The notes beneath the pieces are model-generated. The model was not told the DNA's origin. It searched no databases and worked only from the letters and a program-made list of their open reading frames with translations. This document shows positions 25,705 to 35,627 of a DNA stretch of 64,000 bases, in pieces. This DNA is from JANSWP01 sp041941305 (GTDB taxonomy: Bacteria > Bacteroidota > Bacteroidia > Chitinophagales > Saprospiraceae). Position numbers and translations under genes: made by a program. Within the stretch, counting starts at the first letter, position 1, and the number at the start of each line of letters is the position of its first letter. Location: NCBI GenBank assembly GCA_041941305.1, contig JBGTQJ010000022.1:75518-139517 (forward strand), in the 5' to 3' direction.

Positions 25705-26439
25705 TCATTTCACAATCTTGTATTTAGCAAACTCTAAAGCAGCCTTTTTATCTGCACTAATTATTTTCAACACTGTATCTGATAATTTATTGGTATGCTC
25801 TAATTGTGGTGATTTACCAGCAACCAATTTAAGTTGCCCATCATCCTTTGCATAATAGTGCTTGATTTTGCCCAAGACCTGCAAAGTATTATTGTGCCCT
25901 ATTTTAACTATATAAACAACAAACCTATTTAATATATACGGATTTTCAATCAAAACTTTAGGGCTGTCTACAAATCGAAAAGTTGCTTCTCCTGTACTAG
26001 AATTATACCGATAATCCCCATATGACCTGAGTTTATTACGTTCATCACTTGTGTAATAAAATAATTGTCCTCTAGGATCTACAAATCCAATATCCATATT
26101 ATCAGACGATATATATAGACCTTGACTTTTAGCATCCTCTTCAGTAAAATCATCATCGTTCGACACCACAGCCACTTGAATTGCCCGAATAGATTTTCCT
26201 CCTTTTACACATGCAATCTTTAGGGTTACATCTATACCAAACTTGGAATTCAGACCTCTGGGTCTATATTCATTTACTCCTCCAGATTCAATTTCTATTT
26301 TTGGCTGGCAATCATCTTGTTTAGCTTTCAGATTAGGGTCTGGATTGTTAAAATCACTATAACCTGAATAATCATCTTTAGGACTTTGATAACCTGGAAG
26401 ATTACTTTTGAATGAATTGTAATTAAATTCTTTTTCCAT
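25705..26439 (-). CDS. Hypothetical protein, third gene of an operon
   Basis: A 244-residue protein without signal or membrane segment. The first 50 residues are Asp-, Pro- and Tyr-rich and look disordered. The middle has alternating hydrophobic patterns of a beta-rich fold (IDVTLKIACVKGGKSIRAIQ). I recognise no family. It begins 9 bp after the stop of the 396-residue gene on the same strand, so it should be translated from the same message as that gene and the 955-residue protein before it. Confidence 0.6.
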   Translation of the reverse strand: MEKEFNYNSFKSNLPGYQSPKDDYSGYSDFNNPDPNLKAKQDDCQPKIEIESGGVNEYRPRGLNSKFGIDVTLKIACVKGGKSIRAIQVAVVSNDDDFTEEDAKSQGLYISSDNMDIGFVDPRGQLFYYTSDERNKLRSYGDYRYNSSTGEATFRFVDSPKVLIENPYILNRFVVYIVKIGHNNTLQVLGKIKHYYAKDDGQLKLVAGKSPQLEHTNKLSDTVLKIISADKKAALEFAKYKIVK

Positions 26440-26448
26440 AAATAATAT

Positions 26449-27639
26449 TTACTCTTTTGAGTATTCGAAATTTACCCTATTTAAACTCTCATCAATTTCG
26501 AAAACAATGTTTGAATGATTACCAAATCCATAATCTACTTCTAATGCATTTTTATCATTAGTTGAACATTTTGCCTTTAATTTGATACCTGCATTTAAAT
26601 ACCATTTGGTAATTAAGATTAAATGTTGTTTTAAATTATCACTTGCTTCCTGGTCACCAGGAATTTCAAAAGAAGACAATGGTCGTATTTGAAATGACAA
26701 ATAACGTTGTCCATCAATTGGATTATTGAATGCATTATCAAGGCTGACGAACTGGTAATTATTGGTACTGCCAACCTTCCTTTTTATCTCTTTTAAATAT
26801 TCACCCAAAAAATTATTTTGAGTTTTAAGAGAAGATAAGTCCGCTACATTTCTTCCGCTCCCTGAATTTCTATATTGGTTTGAAGCTATCGAATATGCGG
26901 AGTTTAAATCAAACTGACTTGTTGCATCCAAATTTGCTCCTACTGCTCCTGAATCATTCGGGAAAAAGTTATCAAAGGCGTGATCACTATTATTTAATAA
27001 CAGCACTTTATTTGAGTCTCTTCCCTTTAAATCATCCAGGTCTACCAACAGCCCCTGGTCTGAAGGGTTGTTGGTCAGATCGGATTTTTTAATAGAAGGA
27101 ATAAACAGAAAGAGTAAGTAAACTTTACCAAATACATCGTCGTTGTTTTCAATCAGGACAAATTGTGGAGGCAGTGGAGGCAAACTGGATTTATCAGGAA
27201 GCTTATTGTTTGTTTGGGCAAAATACAACTGAAAAAAAGCGCCAAAGCTTATGTCATCCAATGTTTTCTCTTTTCCCTCTCTTTTAAATTTATTGTCGAA
27301 AGATGGATACCAAATGTCTCCAAAATAATTGATCAATGGATCATTAAAAACATTTATTGAACCTGGTGTATGATAACACCTTTTCTTGACAACCAGACAA
27401 ACATCATAAAAATGCTTGGTTACTTCCCAATTCCTATATCGCCCATTCTTGGTTTCAATTTCGCTATTCTTTTTGAGACTGATAAAGTAGCTCCATTCCT
27501 TGTCATCTAATTTTATTTTCCCTTCGTCAATTGGGTCTTCACACCCAGAACAAGACGTTGGTTCTTTTTTGGAAAAAAAAGAATCAGCAGGTGTAGGTGA
27601 GTAAGCTCCATTTGGAAAGGAATAAGTCAAATAACTCAT
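26449..27639 (-). CDS. Hypothetical protein, second gene of an operon
   Basis: A 396-residue soluble protein. Near the N-terminus is a CSGC motif in a Ser/Pro/Thr-rich tail, then a lysine-rich basic segment and long stretches of unremarkable mixed fold, with the proline run SSLPPLPPQF near residue 160. No domain is recognised. It lies 50 bp behind the 955-residue gene and 9 bp ahead of the 244-residue gene, which supports a three-gene operon of proteins that act together. No signal peptide, membrane segment or catalytic motif could be identified. Confidence 0.6.
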   Translation of the reverse strand: MSYLTYSFPNGAYSPTPADSFFSKKEPTSCSGCEDPIDEGKIKLDDKEWSYFISLKKNSEIETKNGRYRNWEVTKHFYDVCLVVKKRCYHTPGSINVFNDPLINYFGDIWYPSFDNKFKREGKEKTLDDISFGAFFQLYFAQTNNKLPDKSSLPPLPPQFVLIENNDDVFGKVYLLFLFIPSIKKSDLTNNPSDQGLLVDLDDLKGRDSNKVLLLNNSDHAFDNFFPNDSGAVGANLDATSQFDLNSAYSIASNQYRNSGSGRNVADLSSLKTQNNFLGEYLKEIKRKVGSTNNYQFVSLDNAFNNPIDGQRYLSFQIRPLSSFEIPGDQEASDNLKQHLILITKWYLNAGIKLKAKCSTNDKNALEVDYGFGNHSNIVFEIDESLNRVNFEYSKE

Positions 27640-27689
27640 AAAAAATTAATTTTCTTCTGTGTGGTTAGATGTCAGAAAAAGAATCCTTT

Positions 27690-30557
27690 TTAAGTTAATG
27701 GATATTCAGGCAACTTATCATTCTCGTTTCTCAAATATACCAGTTTAGTAGGAATCACAACTTCCCATGGAGCGCCAACAAAAACAGCCCCTACGGAATG
27801 TTTAAAAATGCTGGTAGCATCTCCTTCGAATCGCCTGTCCAGCGTAATATTCCAGGTGCTATTATCTGAGGGATTGTCCTGGCTAATGTCTACAATTCGA
27901 TATATTTCCAGGTCAATGAGTATCTCTCTGTCAATATCATTATCGAGGTTGAGTTTGTGCTCTACCCCATTTATTATGTCCCAATAATAGAGGCTATTGG
28001 TTAATTGGACTACTTTCGGATCTGTAGTAGCTTTAATATCTCCATCTCTTTCGGAATAATCTCCCTGTCTGGCTTCTTTGATTTCCTGAATCATGGAGAC
28101 ATACTCATCATCGCCGTAAACTGGTGGCACTCCACTGGCACCCCAAATTTGTCCCGTTCTTAGAAACCAGTTAAAAATATCCTCCATTCCTTCTCTGACA
28201 GGTACTTGTACCCTTGCAGCACCTGAGGTTAAAAATTTATCAAAAAGAGGATCACCCGAATCTTCTTCAAATAACTCCACCCATTTACACTTCCTTGCCC
28301 ACATGCTGTGATAAAACAGATAGGTCACATATTTCCATTCGAACACCTGTTCAAAGAATTGGATTACAGGTGCATCTTTTTCCAATTTTTCAAAATTAAT
28401 TTCAGGAAAACCACAATCTTCAACTTTGTCCATCATTGAACCTATTCCGTTAAAGTAATTGCACATCAAAATGGCAATGATGTGTCGTTTTAACTCGTTC
28501 CGCTCTATTTCTCTATTCAAAAATGGATTTCTTCCTTTGATTTGGATAAGTTCTTCATCAGCACTTTGTTGCGCTTCAAATGCTCCCAATTTTCTATTGT
28601 AGTCATCCATGATCAAATTGTAAATCTTTAATTTCCAATTTTCCAATGCCTCATCCTTTAAGGAACATTTTATCGTAACAGCTCCAGCTAATGCAATTCC
28701 CAATGTACCAAATCCTGCAACAGACAATGAAACAACGCCTTCAACATCATCCAAATTAACAGCCCCGCCACTGTTCCAACTCTGGTTGCTTTGCCCCGAG
28801 CTAACATACTCATTGATTTTTTTCAAGAAGATATTTGATTCTCCAATATTTACGATTACTGCGGCTTCATCTTTTGGTCCAGTTCCTTTTGGATGTCCTG
28901 TTTCGCATCGAATATCATATTCCACAGAGGTTGCAGCATAACCCTCAGGAACTTTTTCGGATTGGATTTTTTTAGAAAAACCCAGGACCTTTTTACCGCT
29001 ATCTTCATCAATATGATGCTCAAAGGATATTTGAAGGGCAATCTTGTTTTCAGGAGGTGCTTCGGCTCCAGTTACCCCATATTGTTGTAGTAATTGGTCA
29101 TAATCATTCCTATTGATATCTGCCAGGGTAATATCGGGTTTTGTGGGTGCAACCGCAGGAACTTCTTTTTGTTTTTCGTTCTTGAGCTTAAACAACTTTT
29201 TATAAAGCGCTGCAGGTTCCGGTAAATAGACATCAAACATCATGTGCTTTCCATGATTGAAAACCTGGGCATTTGTAATCTTATTCACCCAATAATAGAT
29301 TCCAGCCCTATTGCCTCCCTTTTTGTTATTGATAGAGTGTCTATTCTTTTCCTCCAACTCATTAATTACTCTACTTGATTCAAATTTCCGGACACTCTCC
29401 TGGAGTTTGGTTACCGACCTTTCAACCACATCTCTGGCATAAGATTTCGCAGAAGATTCTGATTTGGCTTTGGAATAATTTCCAGCAATATTCGCATGAG
29501 CCGTAATGGAAGTATTTGGACCAAATTTGCTGGTTGCTGTAACTCCTGCATCTACACTTAAGCTGGCTTGAACTGTTTTATTCACCTGATTTTGCAGGGA
29601 GAACTGTTCGCTTACCTGATGATCCCTTTCCTCAGAACTAATTACCTCGGATTCAGACTCTCTAATTGTTTCAGTGACAAATAGACTCCTATGCTTTCTA
29701 ACTTTTTCTTCACCTGCCAGGGTGTTTTCAATACTTGCAATATCTCCTTCCTCATACCTGGCCAATTCTTCTTTTACTATCAACAAGTCGGCAACGTATG
29801 GCTTAATACATATACAATGTTTACTTGGACTCTGGCATTTTTCCTCACAATTGCATTCGCACTCTCCATCTTTCACCGCTGGATTAGGAAGTTCAATCCG
29901 ACCTGTCTTACAACATCGTATATCAAAAATATCGGCAGGCAGTAACAATGGAAGATTGAGGATATAATTAATAAAATCAATTGCCCCTCCACCTGAATAG
30001 CAGGGGATCTTAAATAATTTGCCGTTTGAGAAAATTTCCTTCCTGTCTTTTACATCAGATTTCAGGTAATATAAAATCGTCTTGAGTTGATCAAGAATGT
30101 AACATACTTTTATCAACAATTGGAAATCAATCTCACTATTCAAACTTGCATCACCATTGTATACCCGTACCAAATAATTATCTGCGTACTTCTTCCACTC
30201 CTCCTCTAATGAGAAGTCTTTTTGCTTTTTTATCTTATCAAGATATTCAAATTGGATAAACTTTTCGAAATGGGAAACCCTGATTGGCTTGGCTTTATAG
30301 TCCAACCAATGATACATTTCCAAAATTACCGGATGTACCTCTTTTAAATCTTTTATGTACCCTCCTGCCTTTCCTGCATCAATAAACCCTTTAATAAGTT
30401 TGGCATATTTATCCTTATCACATTTGACATCTTTTAAACTTGCAAGGAAGTCTGAAATGCTATTGTTAGGATACAAGGACAATCCCACTAATTTTTTTTC
30501 TTCTTTGGAAATTTTTTGAGTTGGACGAACCTGGAGGAAGCGAAATATTTCGTTCAT
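27690..30557 (-). CDS. Large hypothetical protein, first gene of an operon
   Basis: A 955-residue protein of unknown function. Features visible: a helical N-terminal part (1-200), a cluster of cysteines near 218-255 (ECECNCEEKCQSPSKHCIC) that could bind metal, a charged helical segment with GDIASIENTLAGEEKVRKHR, and a low-complexity Ser/Ala/Thr-rich region (near 325-385) followed by a long helix. Near the middle is a hydrophobic Gly-rich stretch (SLSVAGFGTLGIALAGAVTI). The final third has WARKCKWVELFEEDSGDPLF and SGAARVQVPVREGMED. The order of these motifs resembles large unannotated bacterial proteins I have seen before, but I cannot name a family. No signal peptide. The operon of three such genes has no recognisable enzyme. 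Confidence 0.65.
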   Translation of the reverse strand: MNEIFRFLQVRPTQKISKEEKKLVGLSLYPNNSISDFLASLKDVKCDKDKYAKLIKGFIDAGKAGGYIKDLKEVHPVILEMYHWLDYKAKPIRVSHFEKFIQFEYLDKIKKQKDFSLEEEWKKYADNYLVRVYNGDASLNSEIDFQLLIKVCYILDQLKTILYYLKSDVKDRKEIFSNGKLFKIPCYSGGGAIDFINYILNLPLLLPADIFDIRCCKTGRIELPNPAVKDGECECNCEEKCQSPSKHCICIKPYVADLLIVKEELARYEEGDIASIENTLAGEEKVRKHRSLFVTETIRESESEVISSEERDHQVSEQFSLQNQVNKTVQASLSVDAGVTATSKFGPNTSITAHANIAGNYSKAKSESSAKSYARDVVERSVTKLQESVRKFESSRVINELEEKNRHSINNKKGGNRAGIYYWVNKITNAQVFNHGKHMMFDVYLPEPAALYKKLFKLKNEKQKEVPAVAPTKPDITLADINRNDYDQLLQQYGVTGAEAPPENKIALQISFEHHIDEDSGKKVLGFSKKIQSEKVPEGYAATSVEYDIRCETGHPKGTGPKDEAAVIVNIGESNIFLKKINEYVSSGQSNQSWNSGGAVNLDDVEGVVSLSVAGFGTLGIALAGAVTIKCSLKDEALENWKLKIYNLIMDDYNRKLGAFEAQQSADEELIQIKGRNPFLNREIERNELKRHIIAILMCNYFNGIGSMMDKVEDCGFPEINFEKLEKDAPVIQFFEQVFEWKYVTYLFYHSMWARKCKWVELFEEDSGDPLFDKFLTSGAARVQVPVREGMEDIFNWFLRTGQIWGASGVPPVYGDDEYVSMIQEIKEARQGDYSERDGDIKATTDPKVVQLTNSLYYWDIINGVEHKLNLDNDIDREILIDLEIYRIVDISQDNPSDNSTWNITLDRRFEGDATSIFKHSVGAVFVGAPWEVVIPTKLVYLRNENDKLPEYPLT

Positions 30558-30953
30558 GATTTTTTGGTTTAAGATTTATTCTGTTTGGTAAATGTAATGC
30601 TGCGTTTTGTAGAAGGTGGGATTTTTATTCATCCATGATAAGTCATCTTATTAATCCCTACAATTACCTTTATCCTTTCACAAAGCATATCATTATCTTT
30701 TTGCAAGGATTTTTTTAAAATTTATTGGATTCGAATTTTCTTTGGATTAGATATACCGAAAATTGAAAGCTTCAAAAACCTTGAACCTCAAAGCATTGTG
30801 CTTGTAGTTTATGTGCTGTATTCCCCAAAACGTCATCTACCAATATGGCCAAAAAAAAATCTGCAGGGAGAACAGTTCAAAAGAACCTACCTTTTCCTCT
30901 GACTACTACTCAAAGTCATTGATCATGATTTCGATTTCAAGAAAGTTGGTTTA
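30558..30953. other. Intergenic region, 396 bp
   Basis: Contains the promoter region of the 955-residue gene at its left and the 3' end region of the Sel1-repeat gene at its right. Both genes read leftward. No frame or repeat could be supported. Confidence 0.5.
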
Positions 30954-32711
30954 TTAATTAAGATTAAGTTCAGTCAATGCCTTCTGAGCTACCTCATGTC
31001 CTTGCCTCGCTGCTTTGGTATACATTTCAATTGCATAATCAATGTCTTTTTCCACTCCCAATCCTTCATGGAAAAGGTATCCCAAATTGAATTGGGCTCC
31101 TGGGTGTCCTTGATTTGAAGCCGGCATCCACCATTCAAGAGCCATGGCATAATCTTGCTCCACACCCCATCCTTTAAAAAATAAATAACCCAGGTTAAGT
31201 TGGGCACTGGCATATCCCTGATTGGCAGCCTTCTCGTACCATTTCATTGCGAGGTGGTAGTCTTGCTCAACGCCCAATCCACTTTCATACATTACGCCCA
31301 AATTATATTGACCAGCAGCAAGACCTTGTACAGCTGCTTTATGATACCATTCTACCGCCTTGACATAATCTAGCTTTACTCCCCAACCTCTATAATACAT
31401 AAATCCAAGGCTGTTTTGAGCAGTGGCATCACCCTGTTTGGTAGCTTCTTCCAACAATTCAATTGCCTTACCAGCATCTTTTTCCACACCTAGACCATTT
31501 TGATACATGGAACTTAAATTTACCAATGCCTTTACATATCCCTGTTTGGCAGCCAAACTATACCATTTAATGGCTTCCACGTAATTCCTTTCTACGCCAA
31601 TTCCCTTTTCAAACATGTAGGCAATATTGTACTGGGCTTTTTCATATCCCTGATTGGCGGCATTGGTATACCATTTCAAAGCTTTATCAAAGTCCTGTTG
31701 TACACCTAATCCTTCAAGGTACAAAACACCTAAATCGTACTGTGCATCTACCTGCCCTTGCATTGCTGCCTTTGTATACCATTCAAATGCCTGCTCTATA
31801 TCTTTATACTCATCAGGTCCTACATGAAGTACATTCCCCAAATAATATTGAGCATCCGCATATCCCTGCACAGCAGCCAAACTAAATAGCTCAATGGCTT
31901 TGCCATAATCTTGCTTTATCCCTATTCCATTTTGGTACATCAATCCCAAGCCAGCTTGAGCTTCTGCATATCCCTGGTTTGCTGCTTGCTCATACCATTC
32001 TGAAGCTTTTTTGTAGTCTTGCGCTATCCCTATTCCCTCAAAATACATATAAGCTAAATTTGATTGTGCAATCACATTTCCTCGCTCCGCTATTTCCCTC
32101 AGCAAATTGGTCACTTTTGTGAAATCTCTCTCAACACCCAGTCCTTCACGATACATTAATGCTAAATTCAATTGTCCCAATTCATCCCCATTTTCAGCGG
32201 CTTTTGTGAAAAGTTCGACAGCCTTTGCATAATCCCGAGTTATTCCTATTCCTTTTTTATAAACGATTCCCAAATTACTTTGCGCGTGCGCATTTCCCAG
32301 ATTTCCTGCCCTTTCAAAAAGATTTATAGCCTCCTCAATGTTGCCCAAGAAAAATGCAGCATTTCCACGATTAAAAAAATCAGAGGCTTCTATTTCCGCC
32401 TGATTCACCATCTCTTTTAATTGCCGAATACTATACCCAGTTTCCGCTTCAATTCTATTTTCACAAAACAAAACACTCGCAGAATCACACTGGCTTCTCA
32501 ATTCAAACAATTCTTGAAGCAGCATATGCATTTCTCGATCTGTTTTTAGTATCTCCTTGGTTCGTTCACCCACCTCAGAAGGAAGAAAGGTCAATAACAA
32601 AGTAATAATTGCCAGGACGCCACCGATAAAGGTGATTTTACTAGGCATAGACCATCCAAGGAATTGCTTCCAGGTAGGAATCAGTTTTACCTTTTTTTGG
32701 GATTTGGTCAT
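30954..32711 (-). CDS. Membrane-anchored Sel1-like repeat protein
   Basis: A 585-residue protein. After a basic N-terminus there is one membrane helix near 25-45 (ITFIGGVLAIITLLLTFLP), then a linker with two cysteines, then twelve Sel1-type (TPR-like) repeats of about 36 residues from roughly 135 to the C-terminus. Each repeat has the form AQxNLGxMYxxGxGVxxDYxKA followed by the WYxKAAxQG half. Sel1 repeats are protein-interaction scaffolds. The helix places the repeats on one side of the inner membrane. It stands alone, with the divergent ABC gene 282 bp away. Partners are unknown. Confidence 0.85.
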   Translation of the reverse strand: MTKSQKKVKLIPTWKQFLGWSMPSKITFIGGVLAIITLLLTFLPSEVGERTKEILKTDREMHMLLQELFELRSQCDSASVLFCENRIEAETGYSIRQLKEMVNQAEIEASDFFNRGNAAFFLGNIEEAINLFERAGNLGNAHAQSNLGIVYKKGIGITRDYAKAVELFTKAAENGDELGQLNLALMYREGLGVERDFTKVTNLLREIAERGNVIAQSNLAYMYFEGIGIAQDYKKASEWYEQAANQGYAEAQAGLGLMYQNGIGIKQDYGKAIELFSLAAVQGYADAQYYLGNVLHVGPDEYKDIEQAFEWYTKAAMQGQVDAQYDLGVLYLEGLGVQQDFDKALKWYTNAANQGYEKAQYNIAYMFEKGIGVERNYVEAIKWYSLAAKQGYVKALVNLSSMYQNGLGVEKDAGKAIELLEEATKQGDATAQNSLGFMYYRGWGVKLDYVKAVEWYHKAAVQGLAAGQYNLGVMYESGLGVEQDYHLAMKWYEKAANQGYASAQLNLGYLFFKGWGVEQDYAMALEWWMPASNQGHPGAQFNLGYLFHEGLGVEKDIDYAIEMYTKAARQGHEVAQKALTELNLN

Positions 32712-32993
32712 TTTTGAAGATTGGATTTGGAATTAAAAATCATCTCAAGGTAAGGTTATTTTTGGATAGAGGAGCTAGGATGAATAGATGGAATCTGTTA
32801 ACTTTTGTTGATTTCACGAGATAAAGAGATAAATATCCTTGCAACAATTTATCAATAAGCCATTTGAACAATTTTACAAAATAGAATAAAAATATATCGT
32901 AGAAATATGCCAAAATCCCAGTGTTAGCAAAAGGCATTTTGTTAAATTTAGGTCCTGAACAAAAAGTCAAAAATTTCCAAATTAAATTATGGA

Positions 32994-34259
32994 ATGAAAA
33001 CATCCCAAGAAAAAGCTAAAGATCTAAAAGAAGAGATAATCCTATATATCACAAATGCGAACCTTGATGAGGCATTAAAACTAATGCTTGATTTGGCTAT
33101 GTTGATAAATCCGGAAGACCTTCCAACTGTTCAACAAATGATGTCGCAACATAAAAGAATCGTGAAGGATAATATAAAAGGAATCATTTCACGAGATCGT
33201 TATAATCTGGAAATAAACGTTGTTTCAAACAATATATTAACCTTAACCAATTCATTGTTTGATGAAATAAATAAGGAGCGGCCTAATAATCTTAAACTAA
33301 ATGATGACCCTCAAGAAATAATTGAAAAACAGGAATTAAATAACAATATTATATTCGAATCCAAAGATTTAGGTAAAACTTATAAAAGAACAAAGTTTGC
33401 TCTTTCGAATATCAATTTAACTATCAAAGAGGGAGAGATCACTGCTATTGCTGGTGCAAATGCTGTAGGAAAAACGACACTCCTAAGGCTAATCGCTAGT
33501 GATTTATTACCAGACTATGGAAATGTATATTATCCACTATTTTCTAATAAATCAAAGTTGGATTACTCCGAAATAAAACAGCATATTGCATATATCCCTC
33601 AGGAAATCCCTAAGTGGTTTGGGTCATTGAAGGATAGTATTCATTTTGAGGCAGCAATGCATGGTATTAAGGGGAAAGCAAATGATGAGGCTGTAAACTA
33701 TATTCTTGCCCGGCTAGGTCTCGAAAAATACAGTCAAAATACATGGAAAGAGCTTTCAAGTGGTTACAAACTCCGTTTTCATCTAGCTAAAGCTTTGGTT
33801 TGGAAACCAAGACTGCTTATTTTAGATGAGCCACTTGCTTTTCTTGATATTAAAGCACAAAGAATTGTATTAAATGATTTAAGAAACCTAGTTAAAAATG
33901 GTACATCTCCTCTTTCAGTAGTTATAAGCTCCCAACATTTACTAGCCATAGAAGATATTGCTGATTATTTTGTTTTCCTAGACAACCAACGTATTCTCTA
34001 TAATGGCGATGCAAATGGTTTTAATTCAAATAGTACTGTTAAAATCTTTCAAATAAGAACATCGGCAGCTCTTGGAGAACTCAAAGCAGCCTTTCAAGGT
34101 ATTGATTGCAAAATATGGTCTTTATATAGAAAAGTATTCATTCTTGAAATAGATCAAAAAGTACAAGTTCAAGAAATTTATTCGCTTTTATCAAAATTTC
34201 CAAAAGAAGTCAATCAGGTACAGGATATTACTCTTTCATTGAAAAGATTTTTCTTATGA
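32994..34259 (+). CDS. EAD11-like domain fused to an ABC ATPase
   Basis: A 421-residue protein. Residues about 5-95 look like effector-associated domain 11: a leucine-rich helix (NLDEALKLMLDLAMLINP), then QQMMSQHKRIVKDNIKGIIS and a final NNILTLTNSLFDEI helix. EADs are small adaptor domains known from NTP-dependent conflict systems, where like EADs pair effectors with NTPases. The ABC ATPase follows: Walker A at 154-161 (GANAVGKT), signature ELSSGYKLR around 253-261, Walker B LLILDEP at 274-280, H-loop His315 in SSQH. About 90 more residues follow. It overlaps the next gene by four bases (ATGA), a sign of coupled translation, and two membrane proteins follow. Confidence 0.82.
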   Translation: MKTSQEKAKDLKEEIILYITNANLDEALKLMLDLAMLINPEDLPTVQQMMSQHKRIVKDNIKGIISRDRYNLEINVVSNNILTLTNSLFDEINKERPNNLKLNDDPQEIIEKQELNNNIIFESKDLGKTYKRTKFALSNINLTIKEGEITAIAGANAVGKTTLLRLIASDLLPDYGNVYYPLFSNKSKLDYSEIKQHIAYIPQEIPKWFGSLKDSIHFEAAMHGIKGKANDEAVNYILARLGLEKYSQNTWKELSSGYKLRFHLAKALVWKPRLLILDEPLAFLDIKAQRIVLNDLRNLVKNGTSPLSVVISSQHLLAIEDIADYFVFLDNQRILYNGDANGFNSNSTVKIFQIRTSAALGELKAAFQGIDCKIWSLYRKVFILEIDQKVQVQEIYSLLSKFPKEVNQVQDITLSLKRFFL

Positions 34260-35587
34260 ATCCTAAAAAATCATTCATAGGAACTTTAGTCAAGAAGGTA
34301 AATCATTATGTACTTACCCATTATCCTATAGTATGGAGTATTAATGCGCATTACTTTTTTCTACTATCTTTTATTGTAGGAAATATTCTGGTTTTATTTA
34401 TCGGTTATTTTTTTTCTTTTCCCCTTGATTTTCTCTCTTCAGAAAGTTTAAAGGCTGGCGATACCAATTTATTTTTAAATTATCTGGTTGTAATTATTTT
34501 TTCAATTGCCACTGCTATTATTTTGATTTGGTCGATATTCCTTAACAGAAATCGACCAAGAACTTCCTCCATCAAGAAGTACAACTTATTGCTTTTGTGT
34601 TGTTCTTCTTTAGCTTTAAATATTTGGATATTTCAAAATTTAGTTACGAATGATGTGGCTCAGCTTGAAAAAAATGAGGACATTTTACAATTAGAAAAAA
34701 TCCTTGTTGGCACAATTCATTGCCAGGAAAAAAATAATAGTGGATCTTTTATCAAAGTAGATAATCGAATATATTCGGTTGGCTCAACCCCCACTTTTTC
34801 AGATGAAATAATACAAATAGATAGTTTCATAAAATGCAATGAAGATTCCTTAAAATCTTTTGGAGAACATGTAATTTTTTTTCGCGATCAGAAGAGTTTA
34901 ATTTATTTTTCAAAATATGTTGATAAATATAATTTGCTAAAAAGTGAACGCAATCTATTAAACTTAGAGGAAAATTTTGAGTGGAATTTTTTGATGAATT
35001 CCCCAAAGGAGATTAATCAGGATAGTATTTCAAGTTTCCCAATAATATTTGGTAATATCCATAGAACCAGGCATTACAGGACTCCCTTATTATTTATTAC
35101 AAATGCAAAAAAAGGCACTTTTTATTTTTGGGGTGACAATCAATTTCGGCTACTTTTTTTTCTTGCATTTATTTTACCAGGCTTGATTTTCATTTTTACA
35201 GAAAGTGTTTTGTTTGACTTTATTCTTTCCGTATTTATTTTCCTAATACTTAGTTCATTATTATCACTATTAGTTTCTGGTGGTGGTGACTACAATGTTT
35301 CTACGCATTTAAATTATGTGTTAGTATTTCTAAGTGGGTTTATAGTTTACAGAGCAGTCCTATTAATATTTTCAAAAGAACTTGATAGGTTGTATAGGCT
35401 TATTGTGAATATCGGCTTCTTTTTTATACCATTAGCTTTTATGAATGTCTTTGAGTTTGGTAAGGTAAAATATGAAGAACTTGATTTATCTATGATTCTA
35501 ACATCAATAATCGTTTACGTTATTTTTACAAATATCTACTTGTACATTTTTGTTTCCCGGAAGGAAAAACACCCTAACAGATTTTGA
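34256..35587 (+). CDS. Polytopic membrane protein, partner of the EAD-ABC ATPase
   Basis: A 443-residue membrane protein. The N-terminus has a conserved YVLTHYPIVWSINAHYF segment, followed by about three membrane helices to near residue 130, then a roughly 150-residue extracytoplasmic domain with a Lys/Glu-rich start (LEKNEDILQLEKILVG), then four or five more helices from about residue 295. The start codon overlaps the ATPase gene stop. It is paralogous to the next gene (same HP.xW....HY N-terminal motif and topology), so two such proteins probably form the membrane part of one ABC complex. It is not one of the usual ABC permease types I know. The substrate is unknown. Confidence 0.78.
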   Translation: MNPKKSFIGTLVKKVNHYVLTHYPIVWSINAHYFFLLSFIVGNILVLFIGYFFSFPLDFLSSESLKAGDTNLFLNYLVVIIFSIATAIILIWSIFLNRNRPRTSSIKKYNLLLLCCSSLALNIWIFQNLVTNDVAQLEKNEDILQLEKILVGTIHCQEKNNSGSFIKVDNRIYSVGSTPTFSDEIIQIDSFIKCNEDSLKSFGEHVIFFRDQKSLIYFSKYVDKYNLLKSERNLLNLEENFEWNFLMNSPKEINQDSISSFPIIFGNIHRTRHYRTPLLFITNAKKGTFYFWGDNQFRLLFFLAFILPGLIFIFTESVLFDFILSVFIFLILSSLLSLLVSGGGDYNVSTHLNYVLVFLSGFIVYRAVLLIFSKELDRLYRLIVNIGFFFIPLAFMNVFEFGKVKYEELDLSMILTSIIVYVIFTNIYLYIFVSRKEKHPNRF

Positions 35588-35627
35588 ACAACCGAATAAA
35601 GATGAACAATACTTAAGATAATGAGCT

